DNA of 64,000 bases. Source: Fistularia commersonii (taxonomy: Eukaryota > Chordata > Actinopteri > Syngnathiformes > Fistulariidae). Where the stretch lies: positions 1,054,001-1,118,000 of the forward strand of contig JBBMNZ010000036.1 of the NCBI GenBank assembly GCA_037954325.1, given 5' to 3'. The number at the start of each line of letters is the position of its first letter. The first letter of the stretch is position 1. Below the pieces are notes generated by a model, which saw only the letters and a list, made by a program, of their open reading frames with translations, searched no databases and was not told where the DNA came from. The position numbers were made by a program, and so were the translations under genes. Shown piece by piece: positions 53,572 through 64,000 of this stretch.

Positions 53572-53674
53572 CATGTCACATTTTTCGCAGCCAAACCAAA
53601 GTCGAACATGAAATTTCATCAGATATCGTGCGTTTCTGACGCCGGTGGCCGAGCTGGCCAAGGCGGAAAATTGT

Positions 53675-53688
53675 GTCACTATGGCAAC
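53675..53688. promoter_or_regulatory. cfap61: RFX X-box-like site
   Basis: GTCACTATGGCAAC matches the X-box pattern bound by RFX factors (two half sites spaced by AT). X-boxes near promoters are typical of ciliary genes. It is 1,035 bp upstream of the cfap61 ATG and 374 bp from the crnkl1 ATG. The CpG-bearing unique sequence from about 53560 to 54061 is the likely shared promoter. Confidence 0.5.
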
Positions 53689-54061
53689 GGGACGCCGTAC
53701 GTCACCGACCTGTACAATGTTGCTGCAAACCCGCCGATGCAAAGCGCAGTGGTTTAGGATTGAATTTTGAAGTTTTAAAAAAAGGTTACTTTAGTTGCCC
53801 TGTTTTTTGTGTGTGAATGGAACCGCTAAGTGGCAAAAACAGAATGATATCTCCGTCAGAAAGCTGGAAATTCTGGAAGTGCGGTCTTGAAACTGCCTGT
53901 GCGGATCCGAAGCAACCGAAGTTTCGCTCCGACGCGCGGGGCATGCCGGGCACTGACATGGTGGCTCTCGTTGGCTACACATAACGTGTCGGCGCCTCCC
54001 GCGATTTTCACAATTGTCCAGCGATTCAGTAAGATTTTGAAAGGATTGTTTCGTCGGCAAT

Positions 54062-57000
54062 ATGGCGTCCACGGCTGCGGGGAAACAGCGGATTCCAAAG
54101 GTTGCGAAGGTAAGAGTCCCGGACAGCTACACCCGCTGGGGCTAAGCTAATGCTAACAGCTAGTGCTAAAGTTAGGAGACGAAGGTTCCCAAGATGGAGA
54201 ACGCTTGTCGACTAACCAAGCTTAGCAGATAAAAACGTGTAATAATTTTACTTCGTCTTACCAATACTTTGAACATGAATGTTCAAATTAAGCTTTAAAG
54301 CTAATTAAATTTGAGCCTAATCCCACGTTTTCATTTCTCCACAATGCTCTCCTTCATTTTTTTTTACATCCCTTGTTTTGTTTTTACACTGATGTAACGC
54401 ATTATGTCACTTATTTTAATCTTATTTACAAGTTAAATACTCAAGTTACTTTCAAGAGTGAGAACAACTAATTATATGTCCAAATTGCATATATAGCTGG
54501 TTGAACAGGGTGATTAAGTCTCAGAAAGTGCTTATGTTCAACATAAATTATCATACATATAAGAATTCATAGATTATTTTACATTTAGTAAATTAAGTCT
54601 TCTCTGGATGAGTTGGAATAAAATCCAGTTGATGAATTGCAGAAGTTGCAGGATGTGCTCAAAGTCAGGAAGTAGAACAGAAGCTAATTAAAAGTTTTCT
54701 GATAATTCTGAATTATTTCAAAAAATCATTAGTGAATTAATACTAAATGTAGCACAATGTTTTATTTATTGAAGAAATCAACTGTATACTGTGTAGAGAG
54801 GGAGTCGCTTTAACTTTAACTAACTGCAATTACAGCGGCAATCTTTTTACATCATTATTTTATTCATTTATTCATTATCATTTTATTATCATTTTAAATG
54901 CCGCCAGTGGTTTTGCTTTCGATGCAGAATGATATGTTGACACATTTTGTCTTTAACAAAAATTGCTTAATTCACATAATCCCGAAAATAGTTTGACTTT
55001 GATAGAAAAGGTTATAAATACTGTGAAGTAACCTTGAAGTCGAAATGTTAGTCACCAATCAAAATTCAAAGAAATAACTGCAAACATCATCTCGGCCCAT
55101 ATAGTCAAATATGCCTTTTCACAGCAGGGTACTGAGAAGAAAAATTCTAAGTGAGGGACCGACATTTTAATCCTCCTTTCTGTTGTGTTGCAGGTGAAGA
55201 ATAAAGCTCCAGCCGAGGTCCAGATCACCGCTGAGCAGCTGTTGCGGGAAGCCAAAGAGAGAGAGCTCGAGCTCCTGCCGCCGCCACCCAAGCAGAAGAT
55301 CACTGACAAGGAGGAACTCAATGACTACAAACTGAGGAAGAGAAAGGTGGGCAGCTAAAGCTGGCGATGTCTTTTACACCAATATAGTATTTGGCTCAGC
55401 TCTTGCTTTATTTTTGTTATCTAGTTTCCAACAACTGACTTTGTACTAGAAGAAATTGGAAACACCCCTAACTCCAGGGTCTGTAGGTATATCTCAGAAT
55501 CTCTCCTGGTTTTGGAAAACCACACATTGGTTCTTCAACACCTCAAAAGAGTTCACCTCCAGCACAATGAAGAAAAGCCTATATTCAAAATGTAGAGCGA
55601 TATTTTGGATCTAAACGTCAGTATAAAAACCTGTCATTTTTGTATCCCCGTTGGATTCTTTTTAATGAATAAGATTTATTTTCTTTAGTTTGAGACACTT
55701 AGCAGAAACTAATGGAAAATTGTGACTTTTTAATGATGGTTGTGGGTGCAGTAAATGCTCAAGAAAAGAAGCATTAGGTAGATATCCTTTTTTTCTGTAA
55801 TTTCCAGGGATTTGAGGACAACATCCGGAAAAATCGCACCATCATTAGCAACTGGATTAAATACGCACAATGGGAAGAAAGTCTGAAGGAGGTTCAGAGG
55901 TACTTTATTAATTAAATTCAATTTAATTCTGCCATATTTTGAGTGATTTTCAGATTAACTTGAATCGAAAATATGTATCCCTGGTTGAAGTCTTGAGTTT
56001 TCCTTGATGGCCGATGATTTTGTTTTCAGATCTCGCTCTATTTACGAGCGAGCGCTGGATGTCGACCACCGCAACATCACCCTGTGGCTGAAATACGCCG
56101 AGATGGAGATGAAGAACCGGCAGGTCAACCACGCCCGCAACATCTGGGACCGAGCCATCACCATCCTGCCCCGAGTCAACCAGTTCTGGTACCACTTTTA
56201 CATTTACTCTCATACTCTAAAGGAACAGATGAGTCAATGACATTTTCAGAAAGTAGAGAAGAGGTGAAAACAGGGAAGTCCTTCAAAGATGTAGGTGAGA
56301 TGTTGCCTTCAGTCAGTGACCTTTGACCCCTCTCGCTGTCAGGTACAAGTACACATACATGGAGGAGATGCTGGGGAATGTTGCTGGCTGCAGGCAGGTG
56401 TTCGAACGTTGGATGGAATGGGAGCCCGACGAACAGGCCTGGCACTCGTACATCAACTTTGAGCTGCGCTACAAAGTTGTGGACAAAGCTCGCTCCATCT
56501 ACGAGAGATATATCCTACTGCTGGTCTTCCCGTATGTCAGTGAAATCAAACTTGAAGAAAAGTCTCAAATTCAAAGAGGGGGAAAAGGGGGATAGCTTTT
56601 TGAATCTAATGGAATTCTTTTCTTTTGACTTTCAACAAAACAAGGATGAATAACTTAGAGTAAAGCAGTAACAGATGGAACAGTAAGTCATTTAGAAGGA
56701 AATATAACAGGGCCAAGTATCACTTAGTGTCCTGCTATTTTCTGCTAATTTTTTTTAGGAATTCTGATTAATTCAAACATTTTTTTCTTAGTTTTGGGGA
56801 CTTTTTTTCTCTGGATTTGTTGATGTTATCTTCATACATTTAAACATCAAATATGGCGACCAACTAATATAGGCTTGAAAAAAAAACAAAGTAGTGTCTG
56901 ACTTCCTCTGCTATTATAGGTTCTCATAATTCTTGGTTGCCAATATGATGTTTTTTTCCACAGTTTTATCTTTTGTTTTCATGGTTCTGTTTCTAAACCC

Positions 57001-60000
57001 TGGTATGTCAGTCCCATCAAAAACACAGGTAAAAACGCTCTACTGTTGATGTGTTTGTTGAACATCCATCCATCTTCCCCCCCTTATCCAGAGTTGGGTC
57101 GCAGGGGCAGCAGTTGAAGCAGTGAGGCCCCGACCTCCCTCTCCCCCGCCACATGGTCCAACTCCTCTGGGGGGACCCCGAGGTCCCGAGGTCCCCCCAG
57201 GCCAGCCTTAAGGCCTAGTCTCCCTAGCATGTCCTGGGTCTTCCCTGTGGTCTCCTCCCAGATGGACATGCCCAAAATACCTCCCCCGGGAGGCGTCTCG
57301 GAGGCATCCTGACCAGATGTCCGAGCCATCTCATATGACTCTTCTCTATGCAAAAGAGCAGCAGCTCTACTCTTAGCTCCTCCCGGATGAACAAACTTCT
57401 CACCCTACCTCTTAGGGAGAGTCCGGCCACCCTGAGGAGATAACTCATTTCGGCAGCTTGTATCCGCCGTCTCGTTCTTTCGGTCACTACCCACAGCCCA
57501 TGACCATAGGTGAGGGTGTGAACGTAGATCGGCCAGTAAACTGCAAGCTTTGCCTTCTGGCTCAGCTCTCTCTTCACCACAATAGACCGGTGCAGAGTTG
57601 GCATCACTGCAGACGCCGCACTGATCCGCCTGTTGATCTCCCGCTCCATCCTCCCCTCAGTCGTGCGCAAGACCCAGAGATACTTGAACTGCTCCACTTG
57701 GGGCAGGACCTCTTCCCTGACCGGAGTGTGCATTCCACCCGTTTCCAGTTGAGCACTGTGGTCTCTGAGGTGCTGATCCTCATTCTAGCCACTTCATACC
57801 CTGCCACGAACAGCCTCAGTGAGCTGGAGATCATGGCTTGATGAGGCCAACAGAACCACATCATCTGCATCTGTTTGTTGAACGAGAAGTACCAAATATG
57901 GTGGTCACAGTATAAAGCTGTGGCTGACCTAATATATTATTCCCTCAAAATGACATTTCAGTAGCATGTGTTTAAAAAAAAAAAATCCTTAACAGCCCTG
58001 CACTCGTCATGGTCCACCCCGAAGTGAAGAACTGGATCAAATATGCCCGTTTCGAAGAGAAGCACGGCTACATTGCTCACAGCCGGAAGGTGTACGAGAG
58101 AGCGGTGGAGTTCTTCGGAGAGATGCATATCGATGAAAACCTCTTTGTGGCCTTCGCCAGGTTTGAGGAAATACAGAAAGAGGTTTGTGACTCCAAATGA
58201 GTGTTTTTCATCTGTTTCTCCAAGAAAATTCAACAGTTTCCCTTTTTTGTTTCTGAAACCCTTTTCAGTTCGAACGTGTTCGGGTGATCTACAAGTATGC
58301 CCTGGATAAAATCCCCAAGCACCAGGCTCAGGAGCTCTTCAAGAACTACACCATGTTTGAGAAAAAGTTCGGAGACCGAAGGGGGATTGAAGACGTCATC
58401 GTGAGCAAACGGAGGTTCCAGTACGAGGAGGAAGTCAAGGTAAGGACCACGGGAATGAAGGAATTTAGATGAAGACTGTTACTTTTAAAAGTTTGCGTGG
58501 GTTTTTTGTCCGATGGAGTCATCCCCTACTGGCGCTTTCAGGCGAACCCGCACAACTATGACGCCTGGTTTGACTACCTCCGCCTGGTGGAGAGCGACGC
58601 TGATCCCGACACGGTCCGGGAGATTTACGAGAGAGCCATTGCCAACATCCCGCCCATTCAGGAGAAGAGGCATTGGAGACGTTACATCTACTTGTGGATC
58701 AACTACGCACTGTATGAAGAACTGGAGGTCATGGTGAGCTTTAGTGCTCACTGAAGCAGAAACACAAACACATCCATAGCTTGTTGCTTACATTCCTTCC
58801 TTACTGGTTCCTTGGATTTAAAGTTTTTGTTCTTTTTTTTAATGCACACTTCATTTCTCTCCGCACCAAAGATGTCTTGTCTTCCTCACGATTGTGGTAT
58901 ATTTCCTGACAGGATGTAGAGAGAACAAGGCAGGTGTATCAGGCTTGTTTGGATCTCATCCCTCACAAAAAGGTACCTTAGTACTCTAGTCCCAGTCACA
59001 ATAATCAAATTAGCCAATGCTTTGGTCGATTGTATTTAGATGAATGTGCTTTATATTGAGTGAGATGGATACCAGGAGAGGTCAAGAGTTCATCATCTGA
59101 AAGATGGACTTTTCTGCAACACAACAAACAGCAAGCAATGTGTGTTCCTGCACCAACTGCCTTCTCTCTCTTTCTCAGTTCACCTTTGCAAAAATTTGGC
59201 TGCTCTCTAGTCAGTTTGAGATCCGACAGAAGAACCTGCAGGGCGCCAGGAAAATTATGGTAAGATTCACTATCATTTACTTCTAAAAGCAGTTCCGGGT
59301 TGGGGGTCATCATTTCAGAGTTAAGCCCTTTGCTGTTTTTAAAGGAACTTGGTCATTTCTTCATGCATTCGGACGACATATGAACCAGAGACTGTGGACC
59401 TCAGTCCCTAGAACCAGATGAGCTTCTACTCCGAGGCAGTCTTTTTACTGTTCCATAGGAACTCGGTGATTGGTATAACTCATAAGCCACGTCCATTACC
59501 AAATATTTTTTGTGGAGCGCAATTTTTAAAAACAATTGTGGTCACGGGTCAGCTGTTTTCTTGTGGCAAAATGGACAGAGCCAAGGAGAATGGACAGACA
59601 AAGGTCCGAGGTCCTCTGGCCTGCCATGTACGTGGCGAAGCAGTGTACGAAGCAGTGGCGGAAGAGAGTAAAAACACATAAAACCAGTTTATACTCCATG
59701 TTTATTGTTCCCGCCATGCAGACCATGAACGCTATGGCAACTTGGTTCTCCGTGTTGTCCATGTCTTCTAAGGTAGACAAGCTAGATGCTTGAGTCACAC
59801 CCGTCCCTACTATGGTCCCTCATTACCAGTGCAAATGCAAAGACAAGTAGCTCTTAGAACGAAATTCAATCTGGACAGTTCTTAGAACTTACCTGTCCGA
59901 AAGCAGCTATAGTCAGGGTTGGATCTTTGGTGCAGTCCTACTCAACAGCTAACAGCCAGATGGAGTTTTTTGATTGACAGGTGAAAAGCAAGTGCAGTTA

Positions 60001-61978
60001 GTTACACGCCCCTTCCAAACTGTCCAAGTATGAAAACATCCAGTGTTAAAAAAGTCAAACTCCCGCCTTCAACTAACAAAGAAGTCGTGTCTCCGACATG
60101 TTGAAAATCTGGAAAGTGTGTCACTGTCTTCATCTCCACTTCCTGCTGCTTCCCATCGCAGGGCACGGCCATTGGAAAATGTCCGAAGAACAAGCTGCTT
60201 AAGGGCTACATCGAGCTTGAGCTGCAGCTGCGAGAGTTCGACCGTTGCCGAAAGCTGTACGAGAAGTACTTGGAGTTCAGTCCAGAAAACTGCATCACAT
60301 GGAACAAGTTTGCGGAGCTGGAGACCATCCTGGGCGACATTGAGCGAGCCCGCGCCATCTACGAGTTGGCTATCGGACAGCCGCGGCTTGACATGCCCGA
60401 GGTAACAAAGCAGACCTTGATTATTTAGAGTCGAGCCAATATACAAACTAGGAGCTTCACACTGTGGAAGATATTAGTTTGATTGTAGGAAATGAAAGTC
60501 AGTGGAAGCATCATCAACAGCTGGTGGTGGAAAAAGAACATTTTTTCTGTCAGGTCCAAATTTGGGTGGTGCGTCTTTTTATTGAAACACATTTGCTGAA
60601 ATTTCGACAAAAGTTCAGGAAATATTTCTGATACAGGTTTCTAGTGGATCTCTTGCATCCTCAGTGATACCATGTGACCTTTAGGCGAAGTTAAGTCAAT
60701 GACGCCGCCATAATCCACGGCACTGATGGGCGTCCTGATGGGGTTCATGCCACATGTTGTTCCTTTAATAACATTCTGGGACTAATAAAAAGTTCTAGAT
60801 TCTGTCAGACAAAAGCTTGAAGTCATCCCTTAACCCCACAGCCGATAAGCTGCACGTTCTGATGGATGCGCTCACATTTTCACCCGCTGTCTCTTCTTGT
60901 CACCAGAATCTGTGGAAGTCTTACATCGACTTCGAGATCGAGCAGGAGGAGTTTGAAAATGCCAGGAACCTTTACAGAAGGCTGCTGCAGCGCACCCAGC
61001 ACGTCAAGGTGAGAGCCGCAGCCCACCCTCGATGAACAAAATAGAGACGTTCACCAAAAAGCTTGCTAACTAAAAAAAAAACTGTTGTTTTAAAGCTGAT
61101 GAAATTCAATTTGATGACCTCCTCCCAGGTTTGGATCAGCTATGCCAGGTTTGAGTTGTCACTGGAGAGCGAGGAGCGGCTGCCAAAGTGCCGGCAGATC
61201 TACGAGGAGGCCAACAAGAGCATGAGGAGCTGCGAGGAGAAAGAGGAGCGGCTGCAGCTGCTGATGTCCTGGAAGGACTTCGAGACAGAGTTTGGTTCCG
61301 ACTCCACCAGAGAGAGAGTCCAAAAGCTGATGCCCGAGAAGGTGAAGAAGAGGAGGAAGGTGACGGCCGAGGATGGGGTAAGTGCACTCTCATCAGCTGC
61401 TGTTTTTATTGGTCATTGGGACGGACCATGAGATATTGATTTCTAACCGGAATCATATTAATATAACATGAAAAGCTTTACTGGCATGTTTTTCACACGA
61501 GCAGATAATGACATTTATCGAAAAAAAGAACTGTCTTTATCACCCAGTCCTAAAATTAAATCACATCCTTGAGAATAGCCAGCTTTCAGGATGTGAGTTC
61601 TTTGAAGAACCAGGAATGGACAGATGCACCCAACAGTAAATGAAAATACCAACAATAATTTTGTTCTGTTGCTTTCCACAGACGGACGAGGGCTGGGAGG
61701 AATACTACGACTACATCTTCCCTGAAGACGCAGCCAATCAGCCCAACCTCAAGCTGCTCGCCATTGCCAAGATGTGGAAACGGCGTCAAATGGGGGATGA
61801 AGACAAGGCGTCAGAGAACAAACAAATGGAGGAAGAGTCGGCAGCAGCATCCTCAGCGGCAACCCCTCCTTCAGAAAGCCAACAAGACAAAGACTCTGAC
61901 GGAGATAACGTGGCCGAAACGGGGAAGAAGTCAGAAAACTATGACGATCGGGATGATGAGGGCAGCAGAAGTAGTAGT

Positions 61979-62014
<36 letters not shown>

Positions 62015-62080
62015 GACAGTGAGGATAATGATGGTGGAGAGGATGCTGATAAGAAGAGCAAAGACAAGGATAAAGATTAA
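54062..62080 (+). CDS. crnkl1: Crooked-neck-like 1, spliceosome scaffold, 14 exons
   Basis: Core subunit of the Prp19-associated complex (yeast Clf1/Syf3) in the nuclear spliceosome, built of half-a-TPR (HAT) repeats. Exons: 54062-54109, 55194-55346, 55808-55899, 56030-56188, 56343-56509, 58004-58182, 58269-58439, 58542-58733, 58913-58972, 59179-59259, 60162-60401, 60907-61008, 61129-61377, 61682-62080. They sum to 2,292 nt, 763 residues, all phases consistent. Start MASTAAGKQRIPKVAK matches the human N-terminus. HAT motifs such as WIKYAQWEES, RSIYERALDV and NARNLYRRLL run from about residue 80 to 650. The C-terminus adds an acidic and Ser-rich tail with a poly-Ser run absent from the human protein as I recall it. 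Intron 5 is AT-AC (see separate entry); all others are GT-AG. The 3' end converges on naa20. Confidence 0.96.
56510..58003 (+). other. crnkl1: crnkl1 intron 5, minor-class (U12-type) AT-AC intron
   Basis: The 5' splice site reads ATATCCTAC (56510 onward), close to the U12 consensus ATATCCTTT. TCCTTAAC at 57986-57993 matches the U12 branch consensus TTCCTTRAY about 10 nt before an AC 3' end (58002-58003). Joining T509 to TC GTC gives YERF|VMVHPEVKNW, matching human YERFVLVHPDVKNW. The only GT-AG joining in phase (donor after 56535, acceptor after CAG at 57995) would insert 8 extra hydrophobic residues. A minus-strand LINE sits inside. Confidence 0.88.
57062..57870 (-). mobile_element. Rex3-like LINE 3' part, inside the U12 intron
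   Basis: Minus-strand frame from 57733 shows VEQFKYLWVLRTTEGRMERE, INRRISAASAVM, ELSQKAKLAVYWPIYV and the 3' RT-linked block MRWLGHLVRMP, typical of fish Rex3/BovB-like RTE elements. It ends near a GATGGATG tail at 57062. Inactive, 5'-truncated. Confidence 0.8.
59340..59905 (-). mobile_element. MITE copy 4 in crnkl1 intron 10
   Basis: Minus-strand relative of the copies in cfap61 introns. The minus strand shows the MDNTENQVAIAFMVCMAGT segment that parallels MDNEESEAATAYAFSMAGN of copy 2. It lies in intron 10 (59260-60161). Confidence 0.55.
61970..62022 (+). repeat. crnkl1: Coding (AGC/AGT)n repeat, poly-Ser
   Basis: Trinucleotide run in the last crnkl1 exon, phase-matched to serine codons, giving a run of about 15 Ser between DDEGSR and DSEDNDGGED. 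Likely length-variable between individuals. Confidence 0.9.
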
Positions 62081-62339
62081 ACTTCAGCAAAATTGACTTT
62101 TCCTCCTCTTTTTTTCTTACAAAAACAGTTGTATCATGTTTTCATTCATAAATAACTGAAATTCACATGGTCTTCTGTTTCTTAAGCAAATGTTTATTTA
62201 GAATTTACAGGATCAATCCGGGTCGCTGTGTTTTTAAGACGCTCAGTGACTCTCTGACAGATGAAGAGGGTGAGAAGCTTCTGGAATAGTGAACTATGTA
62301 CACAGGAGGCGATGGAGCGTCAGAGAGTCACATCTGCTG
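62081..62339. other. Convergent 3' ends of crnkl1 and naa20
   Basis: 259 bp between the crnkl1 TAA (62078-62080) and the naa20 stop. A clear AATAAA on the minus strand at 62193-62198 serves naa20. No canonical AATAAA is seen on the plus strand here, so the crnkl1 3' UTR may run into naa20 DNA. Confidence 0.6.
62193..62198 (-). terminator. naa20: naa20 poly(A) signal
   Basis: AATAAA on the minus strand, 142 nt past the naa20 stop codon at 62340-62342. Confidence 0.65.
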
Positions 62340-63143
62340 TTATTCGATGTCTTCTGGTCGTACAGGGTGAGGCAGCGGGATGATGGACTTCTTTTCTGCA
62401 TCTCTGGACAGAGCTTTTCTCATGTCTGCAGTGGCAAAGACAGGTCAGGTTTAACACCAGGGACCGGATTTCCAGAAAAAGAAGACAAATCAACAAATCG
62501 CTGATTTAGAGAGGGTGGGGTCTTATTTTTTTGATGGTTATGACAAGTGTTAGTCCAAATCCTCAAATAATTTGTTCTTTTTTGTTTGACAGTTTATATG
62601 TGACATTACAAAGTGAAATTCAAACCAGCAAGAATTCCTATTCAAGACAAGTAGCTTTTGTTCTCAGTAGCATTAACTTACCATGACAATACCTTGTCTG
62701 AACTTTAGAATACATCTTATTTTATTAATAAATAAAAAATATACATATTTATATTTTGGATACTTCTGTACTCCGTCCTCCCTTTTAATTACCGATAATG
62801 TAATTTTTGCAATTTTCACATTTCCGCTCTTACCAAATGAGCATTACAGGTGTTTAGATAACCTCTTGCTCATGAGTTTAATTTGCTTGATGGAACACTC
62901 ACACTTTTCAAGGAAAAAAATATGAGCAATGAGATAAAAAAAAAATCTTGTTTTACTGGGCTGTCCCCATCAAGCACTTTAATTCAAAAGGCCTCACCAT
63001 AGGCATCCTCGTCTGGCTCCCCGTTGCTGGCAGAGTAATACTCGATCACGGTCCTGTAGACACTGTAGCCTAGACGTTTATACATGTTGACCGCCACCTG
63101 GTTGGACACTCGCACAAAGAGATCCACGAAGAAGCCACCCTTC
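62340..63143 (-). CDS. naa20: N-alpha-acetyltransferase 20 (NatB catalytic), last two exons
   Basis: Catalytic subunit of NatB, which acetylates N-termini beginning Met-Asp, Met-Glu, Met-Asn or Met-Gln, with Naa25 as partner, on ribosomes. Exons: 62998-63143 (enters with the last base of an Arg codon) and 62340-62425 (TAA at 62340-62342). They encode GGFFVDLFVRVSNQVAVNMY, LGYSVYRTVIEYYS, NGEPDEDAYD and the C-terminus IIPLPHPVRPEDIE, nearly identical to human NAA20. The NMYKRLGY part is the GNAT fold's last helix and strand. The 5' exons, including the acetyl-CoA loop, lie beyond the window edge, so the gene is partial here. The final 0.86 kb of the window belongs to its upstream intron. Confidence 0.95.
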
Positions 63144-63660
63144 CTGCCAACCCAGCCACGAGAAAAAAGGTTATGTCATTGTGACGATAGGTAGCTGAGA
63201 AGCTGAGAACATTTTTGAGAAAGTGAAACCTTTCAATTCTTGACGCTTGTGATGAAAGTCTGATAAAAACAACCTCAAAATATTGGATGAAAATGTTGGC
63301 TCTCAGTAGACATTTACTTCAACTTTTCACAGGAAATTTGTCCAAAAAGATATTTTTGAATGAAACAAAATTAGTTCCATCAAATCGTTTTTTTTTTTTT
63401 ATGTACAAATCCATCACAATTACTTCCATATGTAATTAATGTAACAATTTTTAAGTGGCAAAAAAAATCAAGTTGATTCTAAATTTCCAGCAAAATCCTT
63501 TGGTTTTACAGATATAAGACCTGTATTTTTCAGCATCAAGCTTAAGGTGTCAGCCTTAAATATGTGTTTTTATATTTTTTACATTTTATTTAATATTTCC
63601 AACCTGTCAAACTCAAAACGTATATATATATATATATATACACACACATATATATATATA

Positions 63661-63694
<34 letters not shown>
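63144..63694. other. naa20 intron, AT-rich with TA/CA microsatellite
   Basis: No exon seen between 63144 and the transposon. A (TA)n/(CA)n compound microsatellite spans about 63620-63696 and abuts the Tc1 terminal repeat. Confidence 0.6.
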
Positions 63695-63701
<7 letters not shown>

Positions 63702-64000
63702 CAGCCACTTTATTAGGTACACCATACTAGTAACGGGTTGGACCCCCTTTTGCCTTCAGAACTGCCTCAATTCTTCGTGGCATGGATTCAACAAGGTGCT
63801 GGAAGAGAGTTTGGTCCATATTGACATGATGGCATCACACAGTTGGCGCAGATTTGTTGGCTGCACATCCATGATGCGAATCTCCTGCTCCACCACATCT
63901 CAAAGATGCTCTATTGGATTGAGATCTTGTGACTGCGGAGGCCATTTGAGTACAGTGAACTCATTGTCATGTTCAAGAAACCAGTCTGAGATGATTCCAG
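63695..64000 (-). pseudogene. Tc1-like transposase, C-terminal end, broken
   Basis: The terminal repeat CACTCACCAGCCACTTTATT begins at 63695. Minus-strand transposase frame ends at TAG 63727-63729 (after AKGGPTRY). Upstream pieces show FLEHDNEFTVLKWPPQS and DLNPIEHL, the region of the last catalytic Glu of the DDE domain. There is an in-frame TGA at 63900-63902 right after IEHL (where the family has Trp), and a deletion of about 10 bp near 63803 shifts the frame. Inactive; the remainder lies past the window end. Confidence 0.85.

Larger units (their letters stand above)
53460..54061. promoter_or_regulatory. Shared cfap61/crnkl1 promoter region
   Basis: Non-repetitive, CpG-containing sequence that runs up to the crnkl1 start codon and contains the CRE and X-box sites. 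No TATA box is evident, as expected for a housekeeping start. If cfap61 begins here, it needs a 5' UTR intron spanning the LINE. A possible acceptor (TTTTAG, minus strand) lies just before the upstream cfap61 ATG. Confidence 0.45.

Noticed and set aside
56509..56536. GT-AG joining for crnkl1 intron 5
   Set aside because: It is in phase but adds 8 hydrophobic residues to a conserved HAT repeat. The AT-AC pair restores the conserved peptide and has a U12 branch motif.

Overview
The window reads as a teleost fish nuclear genome. It has intron-rich vertebrate genes, long (CA)n and (GA)n microsatellites, and a fish-type mix of repeats: RTE and Rex/L2-type LINEs, tRNA-derived SINEs, Tc1, Tigger/pogo and hAT elements. 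Four protein-coding genes can be reconstructed. In window order they are insm1 (minus), cfap61 (minus), crnkl1 (plus) and naa20 (minus, only its 3' end). This is the same order and relative orientation that I recall for human 20p11.23 (INSM1-CFAP61-CRNKL1-NAA20), so it is an old conserved block. Gene names rest on protein similarity recognised by eye. No database search was run.

Layout. 1-4508: flank 3' of insm1, with an RTE LINE ending in a (GAA)n tract, two GT microsatellites, AT-rich DNA and a SINE scrap. 4509-5846: single-exon insm1. 5847-10621: insm1 upstream region, with a CpG-rich 5' part, microsatellites, an E-box-bearing GC-rich block at about 7.9-8.9 kb and one degraded MITE. 10622-52640: cfap61, for which I could phase 24 coding exons, all with GT-AG introns. 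Its large introns hold most of the transposons. 52641-54061: shared head-to-head promoter region of cfap61 and crnkl1, invaded by a LINE fragment but keeping an RFX X-box-like site and a full CRE palindrome. 54062-62080: crnkl1, 14 coding exons, 763 codons. 62081-62339: convergent 3' ends. 62340-63143: last two exons of naa20. The window ends in a broken Tc1 transposase.

The genes are neighbours rather than an operon. Insm1 is a neuroendocrine zinc-finger repressor, Cfap61 a ciliary axoneme protein, Crnkl1 a spliceosome (Prp19-complex) scaffold and Naa20 the NatB catalytic subunit. cfap61 and crnkl1 start back to back, so they may share promoter DNA.

I found no new multigene system. The most notable signal is that intron 5 of crnkl1 only splices correctly as a minor-class (U12-type) AT-AC intron. 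Other points of interest are the X-box upstream of cfap61, a five-copy degenerate repeat and two hAT insertions with visible 8-bp target duplications in cfap61 introns, and a four-copy MITE family.
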